Origin: Granulicatella sp041433555
GTDB taxonomy: Bacteria; Bacillota; Bacilli; Lactobacillales; Aerococcaceae
Length of the DNA: 64,000 bases
Assembly: GCF_041433555.1 (NCBI RefSeq)
Contig: NZ_JAPWBR010000007.1
Span: 1-64,000, forward strand
Direction: 5' to 3'
Part shown: piece after piece, positions 8,960 to 18,500 of the stretch
How the letters are laid out: every line of letters begins with the position of its first letter
How positions within the stretch are numbered: position 1 is the first letter of the stretch
The notes under the pieces: generated by a model
Seen by the model: the letters and a program-made list of their open reading frames with translations, nothing else
What the model was told of the DNA's origin: nothing
The model's database searches: none
Made by a program: the position numbers and the translations under genes

Positions 8960-10240
8960 ATGACAGCAAAATTCGAAAAAGTTGAAACAAATAAAGTTGT
9001 TTTAACATTTGAAATCTCACAAGAAGATATTAAAAAAGGTTTGGACCAAGCGTTTAACCGCGTTAAAAAGAACGTGAATGTACCTGGTTTCCGTAAAGGT
9101 AAAGTAAGCCGTCAAGTATTTGAAAAAATGTACGGTGAAGAAGCTTTATACCAAGATGCATTAAACATTCTTTTACCAGATGCATATGATAATGCAGTTG
9201 AAGAAACTGATATTTTCCCAGTAACTCAACCAACAATCGATATCGAATCAATCGAAAAAGGTAAACCATGGGTTATTAAAGCAGAAGTAATTGTTAAACC
9301 TGAAGTTAAATTAGGTGAATACAAAGGCTTAACTGTTGAAAAACAAGATCGTACAGTATCTGAACAAGATGTTGAAAATCGCCTATTACAAGAACAAGCT
9401 CGTGCAGCTGAATTAGTTGTAAAAGAAGATGCAGCTGAATTAGGAGACACAGTTGTAATCGACTTCGAAGGTTTCTTAGGTGACGAAGCTTTTGAAGGCG
9501 GAAAAGGTGAAAACCACTCATTAGAATTAGGTTCAGGTTCATTCATCCCAGGTTTCGAAGACCAATTAGTTGGCGCTAAAGAAGGCGATGAAGTAGAAGT
9601 AAAAGTGACTTTCCCAGAAGAATACCATGCTGAAAACTTAAAAGGTCAAGAAGCAGTATTCAAAGTTAAAGTTCACGAAGTAAAAACTAAAGAATTACCT
9701 GAATTAACAGATGAATTCGCTAAAGATGTTGATGATTCAGTTGAAACATTAGCAGAATTAAAAGAAAAATTCCGTAAAGAATTAGAAGAAGCTAAAGCAG
9801 CAGCTGCTGATGAAGCAGTAGCAGACGAAGCTTTACGTAAAGCAGTAGAAAACGCTGCAATCGTTGAATTACCACACGAAATGGTTCACGACGAAGTTCA
9901 CCGTCAAATGGAACACTACTTAAACGATATGCGTCGTAACGGAATCTCTCCTGAAATGTACTACCAAATCACTGGTACAACAGAAGCAGATTTACACAAA
10001 ATGATGGAAAAAGACGCTGATGTTCGTACTAAGACAAACTTAGTATTAGAACAAATCGTTAAAGAAGAAGGCATCGAAGCAACTGATGAAGATGTAGCTA
10101 ACGAAGTGAAAGAATTAGCTGCTCAATACGGTATGGAAGAAGATGCAGTTCGTGCTGCTGTTTCAGTAGATATGTTGAAAAACGATATCTCAATGAAGAA
10201 AGCATTAGCTGTAATTACTGATTCTGCTAAAGAAGCTTAA
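8960..10240 (+). CDS. tig: Trigger factor (ribosome-associated chaperone, PPIase)
   Basis: Trigger factor binds ribosomal protein L23 at the exit tunnel and shields nascent chains; its FKBP-like domain isomerises prolyl bonds. The ribosome-docking signature GFRKGK is near residue 42. The FKBP domain (DTVVIDFEGF through SFIPGFEDQL) spans roughly 150-245, followed by the helical C-terminal arms. The ATG at 8960 follows TGGAGGAATAAT; a longer frame from 8939 has no ribosome site. 426 aa, normal length. It carries its own terminator. Confidence 0.97.
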   Translation: MTAKFEKVETNKVVLTFEISQEDIKKGLDQAFNRVKKNVNVPGFRKGKVSRQVFEKMYGEEALYQDALNILLPDAYDNAVEETDIFPVTQPTIDIESIEKGKPWVIKAEVIVKPEVKLGEYKGLTVEKQDRTVSEQDVENRLLQEQARAAELVVKEDAAELGDTVVIDFEGFLGDEAFEGGKGENHSLELGSGSFIPGFEDQLVGAKEGDEVEVKVTFPEEYHAENLKGQEAVFKVKVHEVKTKELPELTDEFAKDVDDSVETLAELKEKFRKELEEAKAAAADEAVADEALRKAVENAAIVELPHEMVHDEVHRQMEHYLNDMRRNGISPEMYYQITGTTEADLHKMMEKDADVRTKTNLVLEQIVKEEGIEATDEDVANEVKELAAQYGMEEDAVRAAVSVDMLKNDISMKKALAVITDSAKEA

Positions 10241-10258
10241 TTTTATAAAATTAAATAG

Positions 10259-10293
10259 AAAAGCGCCGGTTTCGCTAGAGACCGGCGCTTTTT
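10259..10293 (+). terminator. Intrinsic terminator of tig
   Basis: AAAGCGCCGGTTTC pairs with GAGACCGGCGCTTT (one G-U) around GCTA, ending in TTTTT. This is a strong GC-rich stem. Confidence 0.92.
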
Positions 10294-10372
10294 GAAACAA
10301 CATTTCTTGTTGAATATAGTGACTTATGGTACTCTTAAATTGAGAAATCAGGAAAAGAATGGAGGTTTCAGA

Positions 10373-11611
10373 TTGTATAAAGATGAAACAAAACAAGTAA
10401 GATGTTCATTTTGTGGAAAATCACAAGAACAAGTAAAGAAAATTATCGCTGGTCCTGATGTATTTATTTGTAATGAATGTGTTGATTTATGTAAAGAAAT
10501 TATCGATGAAGAGTTTTCTTCTATGACAATGGATGAAATGATAGAGGTATTAAAGCCTCAAGAAATCCTAAAGGTATTAAACGATTACGTCGTTGGTCAA
10601 GATCATGCAAAGAAATCATTAGCAGTAGCGGTTTACAATCACTATAAACGTATTAATCACTTATTTAGTGAAGATGACGACGTTGAATTACAAAAGAGCA
10701 ACATTTGTTTAATTGGACCAACTGGGTCTGGTAAAACTTATTTAGCTCAGTCATTAGCGCGTATTTTAAATGTTCCATTTGCGATAGCGGATGCGACTAC
10801 GTTAACGGAAGCTGGTTACGTTGGTGAGGATGTTGAAAATATTCTTCTAAAACTATTACAAGCGACAGACTATGATATTGAACGTGCTGAAAAAGGGATT
10901 ATTTATATTGATGAGATTGATAAGATTGCCCGTAAGAGCGAGAATGTATCTATTACTCGTGATGTAAGTGGTGAAGGGGTTCAACAAGCCTTACTGAAAA
11001 TTTTAGAAGGGACTGTTGCGTCTGTTCCACCTCAAGGAGGACGCAAGCATCCACATCAAGAACTCATTCAAATCGACACTACGAATATTTTATTTATCGT
11101 TGGTGGAGCGTTTGATGGAATTGAAACAATTGTGAAAGAACGTCTTGGTGCTAAAGTAATCGGATTTGGATCTTCTAATAAAAACTTATCGAGTCACGAA
11201 AGTTTAATGCAGTTGATTATTCCAGAAGATTTACAAAAATTCGGACTTATTCCAGAGTTTATTGGACGTCTTCCAATCACTGCAGCGTTAGAACCGTTGA
11301 GTAAAGACGATTTAGTCGATATTTTAACGAAACCAAAGAATGCATTAGTGAAGCAGTATCAAAAACTCTTTGCCATGGATAACGTGGAATTAGAGTTTGA
11401 ACCAGCAGCGCTTCAAGCAATTGCTGCTAAAGCGATTGAACGTCGCACGGGTGCGCGTGGTTTAAGAAGTATTATTGAATCTGTCATGATGGATTTAATG
11501 TTTGAAATTCCAAGTCGTGAAGATATTACAAAAGTGGTCGTTACAGAAGCTATTGTGAACGGAACTGGCGAACCTGATTTGTATGATGAAGAAAATCGAT
11601 TGATTTCCTAG
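10373..11611 (+). CDS. clpX: ATP-dependent Clp protease ATP-binding subunit ClpX
   Basis: ClpX is an AAA+ unfoldase that feeds ssrA-tagged and other substrates to ClpP. It has an N-terminal C4 zinc finger (CSFC ... CNEC), Walker A GPTGSGKT, Walker B IIYIDEID, pore motif GYVG, the ClpP-docking loop IGF in KVIGFGS, and sensor II (RRTGARGLRS). I chose the TTG at 10373: GGAGG sits seven bases upstream and the protein then begins directly before the zinc finger. The longer frame from 10292 adds 27 unrelated residues overlapping the tig terminator. 412 aa. A weak extended -10 (TGGTACTCT at about 10327) may serve it. Confidence 0.96.
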   Translation: MYKDETKQVRCSFCGKSQEQVKKIIAGPDVFICNECVDLCKEIIDEEFSSMTMDEMIEVLKPQEILKVLNDYVVGQDHAKKSLAVAVYNHYKRINHLFSEDDDVELQKSNICLIGPTGSGKTYLAQSLARILNVPFAIADATTLTEAGYVGEDVENILLKLLQATDYDIERAEKGIIYIDEIDKIARKSENVSITRDVSGEGVQQALLKILEGTVASVPPQGGRKHPHQELIQIDTTNILFIVGGAFDGIETIVKERLGAKVIGFGSSNKNLSSHESLMQLIIPEDLQKFGLIPEFIGRLPITAALEPLSKDDLVDILTKPKNALVKQYQKLFAMDNVELEFEPAALQAIAAKAIERRTGARGLRSIIESVMMDLMFEIPSREDITKVVVTEAIVNGTGEPDLYDEENRLIS

Positions 11612-11635
11612 GGATTTTCAACAAAATATGTTAGG

Positions 11636-11675
11636 ATAGAATGTGGTATAATGGGTGCATTATATTGCATTCTAT
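11636..11675. promoter_or_regulatory. Inverted repeat bracketing the MFS gene promoter
   Basis: ATAGAATG (11636-11643) and CATTCTAT (11668-11675) are exact reverse complements on either side of the -10 box. A looping or dimeric regulator site is possible; chance is not excluded. Confidence 0.25.
11644..11652 (+). promoter_or_regulatory. Extended -10 promoter of the MFS transporter gene
   Basis: TGGTATAAT is a perfect extended -10, 60 bp before the chosen start codon. No recognisable -35. Confidence 0.6.
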
Positions 11676-11712
11676 TTTTATTTAAGAATATATGATTAAG
11701 GGAGATAACAGC

Positions 11713-12990
11713 ATGAAAGGATTGAAATCCTTAATATCGAAACATTACACAAAAGAAGAATTCGCTTGGATTATGCAGGACTGGGCCAATTCAGTTTATT
11801 CTTTAATGATTACTACGGCCATTTTTCCGTTGTATTTTAAAACCGTATCTTCTAATGCTGGCCTTAGTGCGGCTGATTCTACTGCATTTTTAGGATATGC
11901 AAACTCGATTGCGACATTTGCCGTTTCTATTATGGCGCCGGTTCTTGGAGCTTTAGCGGATTATAAAGGTTATCGAAATCCGATGTTCACCTGGAGTACA
12001 TTGCTTGGAGTATTTTCAGTTATTGGAATGATGTTTGCTGAAACAGATCAATGGATTTTATTATTAGCATTGTATACTTTATCGGCAATCGGATATTCAG
12101 CTTCGAACATTTTCTATGATAGTTCGATTATGGATGTAACCACTTATGATCGTATGGATAGAATTTCCGCAGCTGGATACGGGTATGGATATATCGGAAG
12201 TGTATTCCCGTTTGTATTATTTATGATGATTATGCAGTTTAGTGGATTGAATTCAAACGCAATCGTTATGGCTGGTTTCTTCATTACAGCCGCATGGTGG
12301 TTTATCTTTACGGTTCCGTACTGGTTGCATGTAACTCAAAAATCATTTATTGAAAAACCCGAGAAACCTATTAAAGAAAGTTTCATGCGTTTATGGGGAA
12401 CGATTAAACGTATTGGAGAACATAAACAAGTATTCTTATTCTTACTCGCTTATTTCTTCTACATCGACGGAGTAGGTACGATTATTAAAATGGCAACAGC
12501 AATCGGTTCGGATATGGGACTCGATAGCAATAGCTTAATTGTTATCTTATTAATTGTTCAAATCGTGGCGTTTCCATTTAGTTTACTTTATGGATACTTA
12601 TCAAAACGCTTTGGTAACAAGAAAACATTATTCCTAGGAATTGGTACGTATATTTTAATTTGTGTGATGGCTTTATGGTTAAATTCATACACAGATTTCC
12701 TTATCTTAGCGATTCTAATCGGTACTGCTCAAGGTGGGGTACAATCGCTCAGCCGATCATTATTCGGTCAATTGATTCCAGCCAACAGAGCAAATGAATT
12801 CTTTGGATTCTATAATATTTTTGGTAAATTCTCATCAATTTTAGGAACTACATTACTTGGGATTACCGCTCAAATGACTGGTAATTCATTAGATGGTGTC
12901 TTCTCATTAATTATCTTGTTCGTAATTGGTTCAGTCTTACTATTCTTCGTGAAGTTGCCAACTCAGAAAGGATTAGAAAATGAAGGTTAA
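11713..12990 (+). CDS. MFS transporter, UMF1-type
   Basis: 425-aa integral membrane protein with about 12 hydrophobic segments. The N-terminal FAWIMQDWANSVYSLMITTAIFP-like opening is typical of the UMF1/Atg22-like branch of the major facilitator superfamily. GALADYKGYRNP after the second/third helix corresponds to the MFS cytoplasmic loop motif. Yeast Atg22 exports amino acids from the vacuole; the bacterial substrate is unknown and I do not assign one. The ATG at 11713 follows AAGGGAGATAACAGC. Its last 11 bases overlap engB, so the two are co-transcribed. Confidence 0.85.
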   Translation: MKGLKSLISKHYTKEEFAWIMQDWANSVYSLMITTAIFPLYFKTVSSNAGLSAADSTAFLGYANSIATFAVSIMAPVLGALADYKGYRNPMFTWSTLLGVFSVIGMMFAETDQWILLLALYTLSAIGYSASNIFYDSSIMDVTTYDRMDRISAAGYGYGYIGSVFPFVLFMMIMQFSGLNSNAIVMAGFFITAAWWFIFTVPYWLHVTQKSFIEKPEKPIKESFMRLWGTIKRIGEHKQVFLFLLAYFFYIDGVGTIIKMATAIGSDMGLDSNSLIVILLIVQIVAFPFSLLYGYLSKRFGNKKTLFLGIGTYILICVMALWLNSYTDFLILAILIGTAQGGVQSLSRSLFGQLIPANRANEFFGFYNIFGKFSSILGTTLLGITAQMTGNSLDGVFSLIILFVIGSVLLFFVKLPTQKGLENEG

Positions 12991-13567
12991 TAAAGCCGAA
13001 TTTACAATTAGTGCTGTAGGACCAGCGCAATATCCTTCTGGAAACCTTCCAGAAATTGCATTATCAGGTCGTTCAAACGTTGGAAAATCATCTTTTATTA
13101 ATAAGTTGATTCAACGTAAAAGCTTAGCACGTACCTCAAGTAAACCAGGTAAAACCCAAACATTGAACTTCTATCATATTAATGAACAGTTCTATTTCGT
13201 GGATGTACCAGGATATGGATATGCTAAAGTGTCTAAGAAGGAACGCGAAAAATGGGGGAAGATGATTGAGGAGTACATTACGACTCGCGAACCTCTTCGT
13301 TTAGTACTTATCTTAGTGGACTTTAGACATGAACCAAGTCAAGAAGATGTTCAAATGCGTGAATTTTTAGAGTATTACAATATTCCATATCGAATTGTGA
13401 TGACGAAATGTGATAAGATTCCTCGTGGAAAATGGAATAAACATGTCAGCGTGATTCGAAAAGCATTTGGCAAACCACCAGAAGACTTATTCTTAACATT
13501 CTCATCTGAAACTGGTGAAGGAGTAGAGAAAGCTTGGGCGTGGATTGAAGAATTTATTGCCGACTAA
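12980..13567 (+). CDS. engB: Ribosome biogenesis GTPase YsxC/EngB
   Basis: EngB (YsxC) is an essential GTPase needed for late 50S assembly. The 195-aa protein has G1 GRSNVGKSSFIN (about 32-43), G3 DVPGYGYAK, and G4 TKCDK. The ATG lies inside the last codons of the preceding transporter gene, with AAAGGA upstream. In many Bacillota engB follows clpX directly; here the MFS gene sits between them. A perfect palindrome terminator follows. Confidence 0.96.
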   Translation: MKVNKAEFTISAVGPAQYPSGNLPEIALSGRSNVGKSSFINKLIQRKSLARTSSKPGKTQTLNFYHINEQFYFVDVPGYGYAKVSKKEREKWGKMIEEYITTREPLRLVLILVDFRHEPSQEDVQMREFLEYYNIPYRIVMTKCDKIPRGKWNKHVSVIRKAFGKPPEDLFLTFSSETGEGVEKAWAWIEEFIAD

Positions 13568-13606
13568 AAAACAAGAGATACCGTATACGGTATCTCTTGT
13601 TTTGTT
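13568..13606 (+). terminator. Intrinsic terminator after engB
   Basis: A perfect 36-bp palindrome (18-bp arms, 13568-13603, centre CCGTATACGG) immediately after the engB stop, with flanking A and T runs. It should work in both directions. Confidence 0.9.
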
Positions 13607-13652
13607 TAAAAGAAAAAGAAGGTCACTTGTAAGGAAAATAAAACTTGCTCCA

Positions 13653-13681
13653 TTGCATTAAATCGCGAATTATGATATATT
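13653..13681 (+). promoter_or_regulatory. Promoter of dnaG-rpoD
   Basis: TTGCAT (13653-13658), 17-bp spacer, TATATT (13676-13681) preceded by TGA, giving an extended -10. It lies about 45 bp before the dnaG start. Confidence 0.6.
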
Positions 13682-13724
13682 ATATGCTGTATCATTAGGC
13701 GTAGTGTATGGAGGGAGTTTTTTT

Positions 13725-15557
13725 ATGAGTCAACGATTATCAAAAGAAACGATTCAAAGTATACAATCGCAAGTGAATATTCTCGATATTGTAGGGCAGT
13801 TTGTCCAATTGAGAAAGCAAGGAAAGAGTCTTTTTGGCCGTTGTCCTTTCCATGATGAAAGAACACCTTCATTTACCGTCACAGAAGAAAAACAGTTATT
13901 TCACTGTTTTAGTTGTGGACGCGGTGGAAATGTTTTTAACTTCATGCAGGAATTGGAAAGTTTATCTTTCCCAGAATCGGTTGTTAGGGTAGCAGAACTT
14001 GCACATATTCCTCTCGATGTAGAAATTCCTTCTAGTCAACAAGCAATTCCTCAAAAAGAGAGAAAGTTGTTTGCGGCACATGAAAAAGCGAGTGAGTTTT
14101 ACTCGCACGTCTTATTTAATACAAAAGGTGGACAAGAAGCACTTCATTACTTAACTGATCGTGGTTATACGATTGATACGTTAAAAGAATTTGGATTTGG
14201 GTTCTCGTTAAAAGACCGCACGCAGCTGACACAGCTCTTACAAGATTTAGAGCTAACAGAACAAGAAATGGAAGCGACAGGTCTATTCGTTGAAAGTCAA
14301 ACTGGATTCTTTGATCGTTTTAATCAGCGGATTATGATTCCTCTTCGTAATGAACATGGGCAAATTGTCGGATTTTCTGGACGCGTGTTGCCAGGTTATT
14401 CGGATGAGTTCGCTTCTCAGGCTAAATATTTAAATAGTCCTGAAACACCGCTCTTTGCGAAAAGAAACTTCTTATTTAACTTTGATTTAGCAAAGAAGAA
14501 TATTCGTAAAGAAAATAAAGTTATCCTTTTTGAAGGATATATGGATGTTATTTCTGCTTGGCAAGCGGGAGTTCAACTAGGAGTAGCTTCAATGGGAACG
14601 TCTCTAACACCAGAGCAAATTCAAAAGCTTCGTCATGTGACGGATACGATTTTGATTGCTTATGATGGTGATAGAGCAGGTTTGGAGGCAACAAACCGAG
14701 CGATTGAAATGATTCAATCCACGAATGCTTTTAGTATCGGGATTATTCCGTTTGATAATGGTCTAGATCCGGATGAATTTATCAAGCAACGTGGTTCCCA
14801 GGCGTTTATCGATTTAGTTGAACACGGGCAAGAAACCATCTATCAATTTAAAAAGAGATTCCTTTCTAAGAAATATCAACTGCAAGTTGAGAGTCAAAAG
14901 ATTCAGTATATCGAAGAGATGATTATTGAACTGGCGAAGCTCACAAATGATGTTGAAAAGAATCTTGCGATGAAGTCTCTTGCAGATGAGTTTAATCTTG
15001 ATTACACAACGATTCAAAATCAAGTGAAACAAAAGCAAGTTCAAACTTCACAGAATTTCCAAGCGCCACCTATATCAAGTGTGAAAACGCAACAAGTGCC
15101 TGTCGTGAACAGACCGTTTATTAAAAATGAAGGTATTCAAAGGCATTTAATTTACCGCTTGATGCATCATAATGAAGCTTGGACATATCTGAATCGTATT
15201 AATCCAGAATTTTCTTTTCCAGACGCATTATATGAGCAATTATATTTACACATTCAGGCGTTTAGAAATGAAGAAGAGGAATTTGATGTTCAAGAATTTA
15301 TGTTGTTTTTAAACGATAAAGATTTAATGAACAGAAATCTGGTATCTGAAATCGAACTAGGTCAGTTTCCTCCAGAATGTACGGAACAAGAGATTCAAGA
15401 TTTAGTATATGTACTTTCACAAAAGAATACTCTGAAAGAGCAGTTAGCACAAAAAAAGGAAGAGTTGAATCGAGCTGCTCTTGTGAACGATGATGAAACC
15501 AGAAAGAAATTGATGGTCGAAATCATGGAGATTCAACGACAATTAAGGAAAAGATAG
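13725..15557 (+). CDS. dnaG: DNA primase
   Basis: DnaG makes RNA primers for Okazaki fragments with the replicative helicase. The N-terminal CHC2 zinc finger is visible (CPFHDERTPSF, then FHCFSCGRGGN). The TOPRIM core has ILFEGYMDVISAWQAG and YDGDRAG with its acidic metal ligands. The C-terminal third is a divergent helicase-binding region. The ATG at 13725 follows GGAGGGAG by seven T residues; the upstream ATG at 13704 overlaps that ribosome site. 610 aa. dnaG-rpoD is the Bacillota macromolecular-synthesis operon, here without rpsU in front. Confidence 0.97.
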   Translation: MSQRLSKETIQSIQSQVNILDIVGQFVQLRKQGKSLFGRCPFHDERTPSFTVTEEKQLFHCFSCGRGGNVFNFMQELESLSFPESVVRVAELAHIPLDVEIPSSQQAIPQKERKLFAAHEKASEFYSHVLFNTKGGQEALHYLTDRGYTIDTLKEFGFGFSLKDRTQLTQLLQDLELTEQEMEATGLFVESQTGFFDRFNQRIMIPLRNEHGQIVGFSGRVLPGYSDEFASQAKYLNSPETPLFAKRNFLFNFDLAKKNIRKENKVILFEGYMDVISAWQAGVQLGVASMGTSLTPEQIQKLRHVTDTILIAYDGDRAGLEATNRAIEMIQSTNAFSIGIIPFDNGLDPDEFIKQRGSQAFIDLVEHGQETIYQFKKRFLSKKYQLQVESQKIQYIEEMIIELAKLTNDVEKNLAMKSLADEFNLDYTTIQNQVKQKQVQTSQNFQAPPISSVKTQQVPVVNRPFIKNEGIQRHLIYRLMHHNEAWTYLNRINPEFSFPDALYEQLYLHIQAFRNEEEEFDVQEFMLFLNDKDLMNRNLVSEIELGQFPPECTEQEIQDLVYVLSQKNTLKEQLAQKKEELNRAALVNDDETRKKLMVEIMEIQRQLRKR

Positions 15558-15573
15558 AATGGAGGAATGGTGA

Positions 15574-16698
15574 ATGACAGTTCAAAAAAATGAAAAAGGT
15601 CAAACACTGAATGAAGCAACTTCAACGCTTCTTGCAGAACGAAAATTATTCGGTCAAATTTTATACGATGATTTATCTGCGCAAATCGCAATCCCATTTG
15701 AGTTGGATGCGGAAGGAATGGATAAATTAATTCAAAAGTTTGAGGATGCAGGGGTTAGTGTTGTAGATGCTAACGGTGAACCAACAAGCCAACAATTGTC
15801 AGCAGAAAGCCAACGTGAAGCTGAAACTGGCGTTGTTGAAGATGATACTGCCTTATCTTCAAATACGAAGATTAATGACTCCGTTCGTATGTATTTGAAA
15901 GAAATCGGACGAGTTCCACTTCTTAGCGCGGATGAAGAAGTTGCATTAGCGCTCCGTATCCAAGAAGGCGATACAGAAGCTAAACAAGAGTTAGCGGAAG
16001 CCAACCTTCGTTTAGTAGTATCAATTGCAAAACGTTATGTAGGACGTGGAATGCAATTCTTGGACTTAATCCAAGAAGGAAACATGGGCTTAATGAAAGC
16101 CGTTGAGAAATTTGACCATACAAAAGGGTTCAAATTCTCAACTTATGCAACATGGTGGATTCGTCAAGCAATCACTCGTGCCATTGCAGACCAAGCGCGT
16201 ACAATTCGTATTCCAGTACATATGGTTGAAACAATCAACAAATTAGTACGTGTTCAAAGACAACTATTACAAGATTTAGGACGCGAACCTACACCGGAAG
16301 AAATCGGTGCAGAAATGGATTTACCAACTGAAAAAGTTCGTGAAATTCTAAAGATCGCTCAAGAACCTGTATCTCTTGAAACGCCAATTGGGGAAGAGGA
16401 CGATTCACATTTAGGTGATTTCATTGAAGATGACAATGCAACAAGTCCAGCTGATCATACAGCATATGCATTGTTGAAAGAACAACTAGATGAAGTTCTT
16501 GAACAATTAACTGACCGTGAAGAAAACGTACTTCGTTTACGTTTTGGTCTTGATAAAAACGGAGAAATCCGTACATTAGAACAAGTAGGGCAAGTATTCG
16601 GGGTAACTCGTGAACGTATTCGTCAAATTGAAGCGAAAGCATTACGTAAATTACGCCATCCAAGCCGTTCTAAACAATTAAAAGACTTCTTAGATTAA
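15574..16698 (+). CDS. rpoD: RNA polymerase primary sigma factor RpoD (SigA)
   Basis: Housekeeping sigma-70, 374 aa. Region 1.2 is at NDSVRMYLKEIGRVPLL. Region 2 includes FLDLIQEGNMGLMKAVEKFD and the -10-recognition helix with YATWWIRQAI. Region 4 carries the -35-binding helix GVTRERIRQIEAKALRKL near the C-terminus. The short N-terminus lacks the long region 1.1 of proteobacteria. The ATG follows GGAGGAATGGTGA, 16 bp after dnaG. The promoters seen in this window fit recognition by such a factor, including extended -10 elements. Confidence 0.98.
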   Translation: MTVQKNEKGQTLNEATSTLLAERKLFGQILYDDLSAQIAIPFELDAEGMDKLIQKFEDAGVSVVDANGEPTSQQLSAESQREAETGVVEDDTALSSNTKINDSVRMYLKEIGRVPLLSADEEVALALRIQEGDTEAKQELAEANLRLVVSIAKRYVGRGMQFLDLIQEGNMGLMKAVEKFDHTKGFKFSTYATWWIRQAITRAIADQARTIRIPVHMVETINKLVRVQRQLLQDLGREPTPEEIGAEMDLPTEKVREILKIAQEPVSLETPIGEEDDSHLGDFIEDDNATSPADHTAYALLKEQLDEVLEQLTDREENVLRLRFGLDKNGEIRTLEQVGQVFGVTRERIRQIEAKALRKLRHPSRSKQLKDFLD

Positions 16699-16707
16699 GA
16701 AATTAGT

Positions 16708-16740
16708 AAAAGAAGCAATCCTTAGGGGTTGCTTCTTTTG
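16708..16740 (+). terminator. Intrinsic terminator of dnaG-rpoD
   Basis: AAAAGAAGCAATCC pairs with GGGTTGCTTCTTTT (one G-U) around a short loop, with the T tract built into the right arm. Confidence 0.88.
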
Positions 16741-16762
16741 GTTCTATAATTATCTGAAAAGA

Positions 16763-16795
16763 AAAGAGGTGTACCGCATTGCGGTACACCTCTTT
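16763..16795 (-). terminator. Intrinsic terminator of rpoY-rnjA
   Basis: A perfect 15-bp stem AAAGAGGTGTACCGC / GCGGTACACCTCTTT; on the minus strand it is followed by TCTTTTC, just after the rnjA stop. Confidence 0.9.
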
Positions 16796-16801
16796 GTTAT
16801 T

Positions 16802-18499
16802 TTATTCTAAAGTATCTGCTTCAGTAACTCCTAAAATTACTGGAAGAATCATTGGATGACGCTCGGTTTTCTTGAATAGGAATGGTCCTAAGACATCCGT
16901 AATTTTGTTACGTAATACGCGTTCGTTTAAGACTTCTTCAGAATCTGCTAAAAGTTCTTCAAGTTCATCACGAAGAATAGCTTGTGCTTCGTTTAGAAGT
17001 TGTCCGGATTCTTTCATGTAGATAAATCCACGAGAGAGCATATCTGGACCTGCAACCAACTCACGGTTTTCGTAATCGACAGTAGCCACACAGATGACTA
17101 AACCATCTTGAGAGAGTGTCTTACGATCACGAAGAACGATGTTTCCGATATCTCCGATACCATTTCCGTCGACATATACATCACCTGCAAAGAAGTGACC
17201 AGCTCTACGTGCAGAGTCAGCAGTAACGGCAAGAACATCACCATTACTCAAGATAAATGAGTTTTCTTTTGGAATTCCCACTTGAGTCGCAAGGTTTGCT
17301 TGAATCTTCTGCATACGATATTCACCGTGAACCGGAACGAAGTATTTAGGCTTCATTAAGCGAAGCATTAATTTTTGTTCTTCTTGAGAACCGTGTCCAG
17401 ATGTGTGAATATTATTGACTTTACCATGAATAACTTCAGCACCAGCTTCTGAAAGAAGGTTGATAACGCGATTAACGCTTGAAGTATTTCCTGGAATTGG
17501 TGAACTAGAGAAGATAACTGTGTCACCAGGTTGAATTGAGATTTGGCGGTGAGTCCCATTTGCGATACGACTTAGTGCCGCCATTGGTTCCCCTTGAGAA
17601 CCTGTACATAAAATAATGACTTTCTCAGAAGGGTATTGGTTAATTTCACGGCCATCGATAAAAGTATCATCTGGAGCCTTGATATATCCTAATTCACGAG
17701 CAGTGCGGAAGCTGGCTTCCATACTACGTCCAAATACAGCTAATTTACGACCAGTTGCTACAGCCACATCTGTTACTTGTTTTAGACGAGAAACGTTTGA
17801 TGCGAATGTCGCAAAAATGATACGTCCATCCACGCGTTGGATAATTTCTTTAATCGATTTTCCAACGACTTGTTCTGATTGAGTAAATCCAGGAACTTCA
17901 GAGTTTGTACTGTCTCCTAAAAGAACAAGAACGCCTTCTGAACCAATTTGTGCCATACGGTGAAGGTTTGCAGGTTCTCCAACTGGAGTAAAGTCAAACT
18001 TATAGTCACCTGTAAACACGATATTTCCTGGAGGAGTTTTAATCACAATCCCGAATGCATCTGGAATAGAGTGGGTTGTGCGATAGAAACTCACTTGTGT
18101 TTTACGGAATTTAATGACGCTGTCTTCATCAATTTCGTGAAGAATCGCATCTCTTAAAAGACCATGTTCTTCTAATTTATTTCGAATTAAAGACATCGCA
18201 AGTTTCGTTGCGTAAATTGGGATGTTCGCTTGTTTAATTAAGAAAGGAATCCCACCAATATGGTCTTCGTGTCCATGCGAAATAAATAGACCTTTTACTT
18301 TATTAATATTTTGAACGATATAACTGTAATCGGGAATCACATAATCGATTCCTAGTAAATCATCCTCAGGGAATTTAATACCGGCATCCAAAATGATGAG
18401 CTCATCTTGGAATTGAATGCCATATGTGTTTTTACCGATTTCACCTAAACCGCCAAAAGCAAATACGCCCGTTTCGTTATTTTTAATATTTGGTTTCAT
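16802..18499 (-). CDS. rnjA: Ribonuclease J1
   Basis: Metallo-beta-lactamase/beta-CASP nuclease with 5'-to-3' exonuclease and endonuclease activity in mRNA turnover and rRNA maturation. The zinc site motif SHGHEDHIGG is near residue 75, VFTGDYKFD and GDSTNSE follow, and the beta-CASP part holds SSPIPGN and HTSGHGSQEE. 565 aa is the family length. The start ATG lies one base after the rpoY stop with only a weak GGTG upstream, implying translational coupling. The rpoY-rnjA pair is conserved in Bacillota. Confidence 0.97.
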   Translation of the reverse strand: MKPNIKNNETGVFAFGGLGEIGKNTYGIQFQDELIILDAGIKFPEDDLLGIDYVIPDYSYIVQNINKVKGLFISHGHEDHIGGIPFLIKQANIPIYATKLAMSLIRNKLEEHGLLRDAILHEIDEDSVIKFRKTQVSFYRTTHSIPDAFGIVIKTPPGNIVFTGDYKFDFTPVGEPANLHRMAQIGSEGVLVLLGDSTNSEVPGFTQSEQVVGKSIKEIIQRVDGRIIFATFASNVSRLKQVTDVAVATGRKLAVFGRSMEASFRTARELGYIKAPDDTFIDGREINQYPSEKVIILCTGSQGEPMAALSRIANGTHRQISIQPGDTVIFSSSPIPGNTSSVNRVINLLSEAGAEVIHGKVNNIHTSGHGSQEEQKLMLRLMKPKYFVPVHGEYRMQKIQANLATQVGIPKENSFILSNGDVLAVTADSARRAGHFFAGDVYVDGNGIGDIGNIVLRDRKTLSQDGLVICVATVDYENRELVAGPDMLSRGFIYMKESGQLLNEAQAILRDELEELLADSEEVLNERVLRNKITDVLGPFLFKKTERHPMILPVILGVTEADTLE

Positions 18500-18500
18500 A

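Noticed and set aside
11612..11643. A terminator between clpX and the MFS gene
   Set aside because: No stable stem followed by a T run is present; the gap holds only the extended -10 promoter and inverted arms.
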